A stretch of 64,000 nt of DNA from Bryum argenteum (Eukaryota; Streptophyta; Bryopsida; Bryales; Bryaceae). A program made the position numbers and the translations under genes. The notes beneath the pieces are model-generated. The model saw nothing but the letters and a program-made list of their open reading frames with translations, did not search any database and was not told the DNA's origin. This document shows positions 57,815-64,000 of this stretch, one piece after another. How positions within the stretch are numbered: the stretch's first letter is position 1; every line of letters starts with the position of its first letter. Location: positions 124,001-188,000 of the forward strand of contig CM073323.1 in NCBI GenBank assembly GCA_037043015.1, read 5' to 3'.

Positions 57815-58180
57815 GTAACCCTAAACCCTAAGCCCTAAACTGAAAATAGGGGGTAGGTCCAAAAAAAATCCAATTTTGGGAAGTCGATTGACCATAGATC
57901 ACCCTGACCCATGTAACCCTGAACCCTAAACCCTAAACCCTAAATCCAAAAACCCTAAACTCTAAACCCTAAAACCCCTAAATCCTAAATGTTAGCCTTA
58001 ACCCTAAAACCTAAACCCTAAAGGTTACCCTAAACCCTAAGGACCTTCGGTAGTCTGCGTTTTTTGGATGTCGGTTGTTTTTCTGTGCAATTCTCCTTGT
58101 GACGCGCCTTAAAAACCCAAAAAGGAGATTACTCAACCCTCGGGAACCCCAAATCCTAAAGGTTAGCCTAAACCCTAAAC
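57815..58180. repeat. Interstitial telomere-like CCCTAAA block
   Basis: Many CCCTAAA, CCTAAACCCTAAACCCTAAA and degenerate AACCCTAAA units, interspersed with unrelated sequence (57,820-58,040 and 58,135-58,180). The unit is the Arabidopsis-type telomere repeat. The degeneracy shows an internal position rather than a chromosome end. Confidence 0.8.
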
Positions 58181-58445
58181 CCATAAGATATGGGTCGTAG
58201 AAGTTGCCGCTAGAGCGTGCAAAAACAGCGTCAGAAAAAGAGGGCTGTAGAAATTGATTGGTGAGGAATTAGAGGACGCGGATTACATTTCTGGAATCAG
58301 TGCAAAATTTTAGTCAGGATAGGCTCAACAAGATTGCGATTCCGACAAGAATTGAGCATTTTGCACAAACGCTACACCGGTGTCAAACCATGGGGGAATA
58401 TTCGCCGGTGTCAACCTGGAATGCGCAGCCTTCCGGTATGTTCTT

Positions 58446-59474
58446 ACTATAGAGCAGCAGCTACAAGTTGCATAGAAGTCAACATTGTTAGTGAAGCAGG
58501 GAGCAAGCGAGTGCGGAGCCATTGTGGAGCATGCTACGAGGCTAAATATGTGCATTTGGGTTGAGCTACGCGCATTCTCAAGGGGCGGGTTATACCAGTG
58601 TAACTCGTAGTGTTAAATGGTGTAACTCAAAAATCTGAATGCATTGTATTCATCTTCTTTCTAACTATAAGCTTACGAGCTGTATGCAGTGGTTGTAACT
58701 TATGAGACTAGTTGCAGTTGAGAGGTCATAGTCACTATAGTCGGAGCAACGTGAAGCATTGTGCTATTTGTTTCTGGTCCTGTGCAGTTTCGACAAGAGG
58801 CAGCTCTTTTCAACAACCATGATCTCAAATGCAGGATCTGAGGTTTTCTGCTTTTGTAGTTTTTCTTGCCTAAGTTTGTTTAATTGTTTGCTAGGATTTT
58901 TTGTGTGTGTTTTTATAGTGACGTCGATTACAAATACATGTATCCTGAAGACACCTTGTGCAACCTCACTAACCATACATACTTTTGTTTGTGTGTGTCA
59001 TTGGGATGGGCATAGGTGAGGGATACAGATTCTAGGAGTATTTTACACTACTTTCTTGCTAACTCTCAATGAACTATAGCTTTTTAGTAGTGATGGTTTT
59101 TTGTGCAAAAAACTATTACTGTCTTTATTCTAGGCGTGTATGGATTTTTATAACTTAATGTTCACATTTTGTGTATGTAAATTCTAATCACGAATTTTGC
59201 ACCTTGTTCATCTCCATAGCTTTGATGTAAATTAATCCATACCCTTCTTATACTTCAAACGCCCCCTACTACGGAGTCCAGTTCTCATATTAGTGGCTTA
59301 AAACCATATGTCATGATTTAATCATAAATTCGGTTGTAGAATGTGTTAGCTTAAGCTTATCAATCTAACCGGGCACTACACATGTGGCACCAAAACGATT
59401 CAACTTTGGGTGTCTTCATCTTCCAGGGTGTTTACATGGTCATGAGGCATTGTAAAGGGCTCTTTACAATACTA
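58446..59474. other. No gene recognised
   Basis: AT-rich DNA. The open frame at 58,759-59,019 is hydrophobic by composition but has no start context, homologue or partner I can recognise. Confidence 0.45.
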
Positions 59475-59800
59475 CAATATTGATAGAATCGATGTCAACA
59501 TTGACAAAATCGATGTTAATATTGACAAAACTGATGTTGATATTGATAAAATCAACGCCAATATTGACTTATCGGATATCAAGATTGATGGAATTGACGT
59601 CAATATTGATAGAATCAACGTTTGTATTGATAGAACTGACGTCAACATTGATGGAATCAATGTTAATACTAATTGATATAACGTCAAGATTGACTAAATC
59701 AACGTTAATATTGACAGAATCGATGTCAATATTGATAGATTAGGTGTCTTTATTGACAAAATTGAAGTTGACAAAATTGACGTCAATATTGATATCAGAC
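59475..59800 (+). repeat. 21-bp minisatellite (ATTGATAGAATCGACGTCAAT)
   Basis: About fifteen units of 21 bp, roughly AATATTGATAGAATCGATGT. Read on the plus strand the unit encodes the heptapeptide NIDRIDV with many variants. The frame is broken by stops at two places and there is no start context, so I treat it as a satellite rather than a gene. Confidence 0.85.
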
Positions 59801-61697
59801 CAGGTTTAGAAAGCTTTCAACATTCACAGAGCTGCTTTAGCTTTAATACCAACCTACTACTTACGCTCGAGGTTGTTTTTTAGGTTCTTTTTGTTTCTTT
59901 AGGAATACAAAATTACTACTTACATCTCCAACGTTGTACATGTGACTGGTTTGTAGTCTTACATAGACTATTAAATGTCTCCATGACGGTCTCCAGTGGC
60001 TCTTTCAGCATTCTGCAATGACATATTTTTTGATAATGCACGCTCTATTGTCCACGCTGTAGTAATGGTTTTGTAGATACTATTGCATATTGTTTAAGTC
60101 ATGCAATGATTTTGACATATAGATGTATTATTTGTTATTTTAATATGTAACCTTAAAAGTTATAATATGTATCTTGTGCTAGTTTATGACCGATCTGTAT
60201 AAAGAGTGTTTTGTTTAGACAGAGATTGGAAAGAATGGTGCCCATCTTGGATGTTCTACCTGCCTACCTAGGTATCCTAAAACCGAGACCTCCTTTGAAA
60301 GTAATTTTAATTGTATATTTTTTGTTTCCTCCACATATATATATATATCTTGTTTTTGAATTTGGTTTTTTATTTTATTTTATTTTTTCTAAAACAACTT
60401 GTCTATATAATTAAGAATGGATTAGAAATCTATTTTGATAATGGATAGTTTTATTTTTAGGAAGCTAAAAGCACATATGAAGCAAGTCCTTGACAAAGTT
60501 GTGGTGGTGATTTTTGTGTGAGGGGTGGCAGCCAAGACGTCATATAATAGAAGAATAAGAAGGGGAAGCAGACAAAGAATCAAGCGAGTGAAGTTTGAAG
60601 TAGGTAATGTTGGAGAGGATATATGGGGAGTATAAGGGAGGAGGAATAGCAGTTAAAGATTGGTGAAGGTATTACAAGAATAGAAAATTGAAATAGGATA
60701 AGATTTGGGTTCAATTAGGACTAAATCAAATTATAAATCTAAAACTTTTCCAACATCATTTTCCATTTTTGAAGCGTTCATAGAGGTCTTTATGGCCAAT
60801 CATATACAAGAAAAGTTCTAAACTCAAAAAAATTCTAATGAAACCTCAACATATTGCACTTCAAAAACCCTTCAGATTCTCTTGAAACCCTAAATCCTAA
60901 ACCCTAAACCATGGCGCCGTAGAAGGATTTCAACAAATTCATCTTTAAAGATGGCAAGATTCTCACCTTTATGTATAAGACGGTGGAGGATAAGGATGAC
61001 AAAGTTCATTATGTTGACAAGACACGGATGATGATCATCCAAGTGAATTGTAATTTGTTTCATGTTAACCAATTCTTTTCCCGCTCTACAGCAAATTAAA
61101 CAACTAGCATGCATCAATTGCATATTAGGATATTTTCAAGCTATGGTGGTCATGGGCTCATTTATGAAATAGAAACTGACAGTTAAGAAAACAATATTGA
61201 TGGACCAATGAATCCAAAAACTTTCAACCTCTATAACAATTGCATACAATATCTGCATTCTTTGATGTGTTGGAATCTTCTTACATTTGCCAATAATCAT
61301 ATTTAAAAGTTAGACATGTCTAATAATAGTAACAGCAAAAGGTGACAATTTAAGGAATAATAGAATAATACAAAGATAGGCCCTTTATTTTTAAGAAAGT
61401 ATTAAAATTAAAGCCATTTCTAGAATATTGAATATAAATGTGTTTCAAAAGTAGCTATATCAAGACTTAAAAACTAATCATATCTAGATATAGAATGATA
61501 ATTATCCCTAAAGGTTTAGGGATCTATCCCTAAATCCTAAACCCTAAACATTGTTCACATGGCACCTTCAATTGGTCAATTAAATTTGTAAAGTTGTGCA
61601 TCAAATTCCAGAGATGCAAGCTGCAACTTTATTACATTGTGCATCACTCAGGCTCCTGCATTTTCATGCTCGTAGAAGGAAGCAGGTTGTACAACTG
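59801..61697. other. AT-rich, no gene recognised; short telomere-like motif at 60,886
   Basis: CCCTAAATCCTAAACCCTAAACC occurs at 60,888-60,910, directly before ATGGCGCCG at 60,911, whose frame stops at once. A further CCCTAAA pair lies at about 61,520-61,545. No other feature supported. Confidence 0.45.
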
Positions 61698-63332
61698 CTA
61701 TGAGCAGGTTGTAGAATCTATACACATAGCTAGGCATGCTTTCCAGGCTTTCCGTCGATCCACACAACCCACAAACACTGTTGATAGGTGCTCACATCCA
61801 GGTCCCAACAGTCCAGACATCGAACCGGTTCCAGAGAACAGGGCCGTAATTGAACTTGCAACAGAAGTCAGTGGATCCCCAGTAGGGCCCTTATTCAAGG
61901 TAACCAACGTATGCGCCAATTCCACGGGGAGGCGGTCCGCTGAACGTAAAGTTGGTGGCTGCATCTGGAGATGGAAGAAGCACCATGTAATTTTATTCAA
62001 ACGCAATACTGTTAAACATATCATGGACTTTCCGTAAACGAGCTCCATTCACTGAGTGTGTTGCTCCGACGGTGTACTGGAAGTACACGAATACTTGCTC
62101 ATGTTCCTTCCCATCTTTGGAGTACCTCGTACACTTCGCAATACTGTCGATGTCGGGAAATGTTCCGAAGGCAGGGTGCCAATAAGTAGCCCCAAGGTCT
62201 GTTGACCACTCGACAAAATCATTTAAACTATGCACCTGATCTTCACCGGAACGGACCGCTCGACCATGTGAAATTTTAAGATGTGTAGAGTAGTCTTCCT
62301 TAAGATATTCTCGTGCTCTCACGGAAAATTTCTCACTGGAGGAAGCCCGCTTGTGGAGGTACATCTCAAACGCCCCCCCGTAAACCGATCCGCCCAACAC
62401 AGCAGTGGCGTCCCGAAAATTCTCATAATCTTGCACAGTACATCTATCCAGAGCCTTCATCTGTACATAAGGAGAATCGACAAGAAGCTTCTACTTGTCT
62501 ACAGTCAAATAATGACGATGGTCGTTGACGTCCACGACGTAAATTCGGCGGAGTCTATCCAGCTGGTCCGATGACAGGGCACCATATTCGGACAGCAACA
62601 GTAGTGCCTCTCTATTGATATTTGCCAGGGCAAGCGAAATCAGGTTCAAGGTTTTTGTACGGTCTCTCTTAAATTCCCTCAAACTCCCCCCTCAGAGAAA
62701 ATAACCCTCAGTGACCTTCTCCTCTAGAGCGTCTCTCCTCGAACATCCCATCCATCTCAAAGAAACTTTATAAGATCATCCAGCTGCCAAGCCGGTAGGA
62801 CCACCAGTGTCGTAGGATCGTCACTCTTAAGGTCGTATTGAGATGAAGTAGCCAGAACGTTGTATGTCCCAAGAGAAGCGAAATGATCAATGCGCACACC
62901 TTTTGGCGTAAACCGTCCACAAAGTACCACAAGGTAGTCTGCGGACATTTCGAAAGAAAATTGTTCCGAATGTCAAGTATATCACTTAGATTGTGGAACC
63001 GCCACCCAGACCAGCCATCCTGTGATAAAAGCAGCACCGCATACGAAGATAGCCCACCACTCAACTTGCGGACAAGAAAGACCTTTTGTGACCGGCATCT
63101 AGCCGAATAAAACGCCGAAAACACCACCGAAGTAGGACTTGCCGACTCTCAGCAACCCTAATATCGCCAATTTAGGTTGATAACCCAATGGATTCCGGCG
63201 GTCCCAATCGACCCCCATTTCTTCTACAACACACTTGAACAACATCGTTTCCTCAAGACGCACAAAATACTTCGGTGGGAACCCATCAAAGTCCTTCATT
63301 AGTTGGCTTATGCTGTCGGTTGGCACCAGGGT
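61698..63332 (-). pseudogene. CRN/RHS-like P-loop NTPase plus REase-type nuclease remnant
   Basis: On the minus strand, fragments appear in the order typical of the Crinkler-RHS-type family: a Walker A-like GLLRVGKSYFGG (about 63,165-63,130), LWYFVDG near 62,945, a LVVLPAWQLDDL strand (about 62,800), a helical linker (62,682-62,491), and then a nuclease-like region with GGAFEMYLHKRA, ATYWHPAFGTFPDIDSI and VYFQYTVGATHSV (62,460-61,993). The last set resembles the E...D...Q restriction-endonuclease fold core of these proteins. At least one frameshift (near 62,940) and several stops break it, and its 5' end is cut at about 63,332 by an LTR-like sequence. Family assignment is by motif order alone; role unknown here. 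Confidence 0.45.
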
Positions 63333-64000
63333 TGTCAAATCGGTCGACATTCGGGGTAAACCTAGTCCGCGGACGTAGTCCGGACTATGTCGACCGGGAC
63401 CATAGTCCGGACCATGGTCCGGGGTAAATGGGAGTTACCCGGTCCCTGGTAACTTCGGGGCCGTTGGATCATCCACCGGCTACATCTCGCCCGTCAAAAT
63501 TTGATCCCTGGTTCGCCGACCGACCTCCGGGTCTCGGTCGATCGGACGGCGCGCCGACCGCATCAAATCCGGGCCGTCGGATCATTTGTAAGCGCTATGG
63601 GCCGTTGGATCGGCCCGACGGCCATCAGATCCGGGCGCGGCCGACCGATCGGTCGGCCAGGAGGTCGGGCTGTCCGATCGGTCGGATCGGTCGGCCAGGT
63701 GGGCGGTCGGTCGGCCAGGCGGGCGGTCGGCCAGGCGGTCGGGCCGTCCGATCGGTCGGATCGGTCGGCCATCCGGGCGGGCCGTCCGATCGGTCGGCCA
63801 GGCGACGGATCGGCCGTCGGATCCAGGGCCGGCCGTCCGCCGCTATAAAAGGCCGACCGGCCTCCTTTTCCTCCACTTCTTTTCTCCATTTCTCACGAAG
63901 AGAGGATGCGGAGTGTCTCTGGCTGGGAATTCTTGTAATTCCTGTCCACTGGCTCCTTGTCTTTTGGAAGAAGGAAGTGACTCGTTATACAGGGGGAGTT
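63333..64000 (+). mobile_element. Start of an LTR-like element with promoter (runs off the window)
   Basis: Begins at about TGTCAAATCGGTCGAC (63,333), where the nuclease-like remnant is interrupted. Contains CCGTTGGATC/CCGTCGGATC words common in plant LTRs, a GC-rich tandem stretch of CGGTCGGCCAGG units (63,640-63,800), a TATA box (CTATAAAAGG at 63,842) and a pyrimidine-rich likely start region (63,860-63,890). The window ends before a second LTR or coding region could confirm it. Confidence 0.45.
63842..63851 (+). promoter_or_regulatory. TATA box of the LTR-like element
   Basis: CTATAAAAGG, followed after about 10 bp by a C/T-rich tract, as in plant retrotransposon promoters. Confidence 0.6.

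Larger units (their letters stand above)
56400..58445. repeat. Three dispersed copies of a 170-240-bp repeat
   Basis: Copies at about 56,400-56,570, 57,570-57,790 and 58,205-58,445 share GCAAAAACAGCGT, GGCTGTAGAAAT, ATTGGTGA, TTCTGGAATCAG, AGGCTCAACAA, GAATTGAGCATTT, CTACACCGGTGT and ATGGGGGAATATTCGCC. The first copy is shorter. They flank the palindrome array and the telomere-like block. Not coding. Confidence 0.75.

Noticed and set aside
59475..59800. Repeat protein gene (NIDRIDV heptads)
   Set aside because: No start codon context, stops within the array and no flanking coding sequence.
63501..63889. Open frames on both strands in the GC-rich end region
   Set aside because: Low-complexity Arg/Pro/Gly translations of the CGGTCGGCCAGG repeat; not genes.

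Overview
The window reads as nuclear DNA from a green-lineage (streptophyte) genome, and nearly all of it is nested transposable elements. Pointers to a plant or charophyte-type host are runs of CCCTAAA (Arabidopsis-type telomere motif) near 57.8-58.2 kb and 60.9 kb, genes with short GT-AG introns, an FDM/IDN2-type XH domain at 2.0-2.8 kb, and a Ty3/gypsy element primed by a tRNA-Asp-type site. I cannot name the species; a charophycean alga or bryophyte is a guess. There are no rRNA genes, convincing tRNAs or CRISPR arrays.

Layout. 0-4 kb: the 3' part of an XH-domain gene and a 177-bp tandem repeat. 4.1-5.4 kb: truncated MULE-like transposase pseudogene (minus). 5.8-10.6 kb: a 4.8-kb solo LTR with a perfect 5-bp target duplication, carrying its own protein-coding region. 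10.9-17.8 kb: a terminal-inverted-repeat (TIR) element holding a broken DNA-methyltransferase-like gene (minus), itself cut by a non-autonomous CACTA element (15.0-17.6 kb). 18.0-19.3 kb: a fragment with a small basic-protein gene. 19.3-47.7 kb: what I interpret as one large composite DNA transposon. 47.7-50.7 kb: minisatellites and unassigned DNA. 50.7-56.4 kb: the transposase half of a second copy. 56.4-61.7 kb: palindrome arrays, telomere-like repeats and a 21-bp minisatellite. 61.7-63.3 kb: remnant of a CRN/RHS-like P-loop plus nuclease gene (minus). 63.3-64 kb: the start of another LTR-like element.

The most interesting unit is the composite at 19,289-47,718. Subtracting a nested 12.8-kb gypsy element (31,153-43,988, TSD ACTAT) and two 130-bp hAT-like MITEs leaves about 15.3 kb. 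From one end to the other it has a MULE-like SWIM-finger transposase (minus), a divergent small basic protein (plus), and a multi-exon plus-strand gene that appears to fuse a ParB/sulfiredoxin-like domain to a beta-class amino-methyltransferase-like domain. Its two ends share a GCTCACC-type subterminal array but differ at the tips. Two other fragments fit the same map: 10.9-17.8 kb keeps both ends and only the methyltransferase half, and 50.7-56.4 kb keeps the transposase half and its end. A cluster of CTCGTGTACGAG-type palindromes sits in the intron region upstream of the ParB-like exons. No copy in the window is fully intact. A second theme is that two different LTR retrotransposon families carry related coding regions inside their LTRs.
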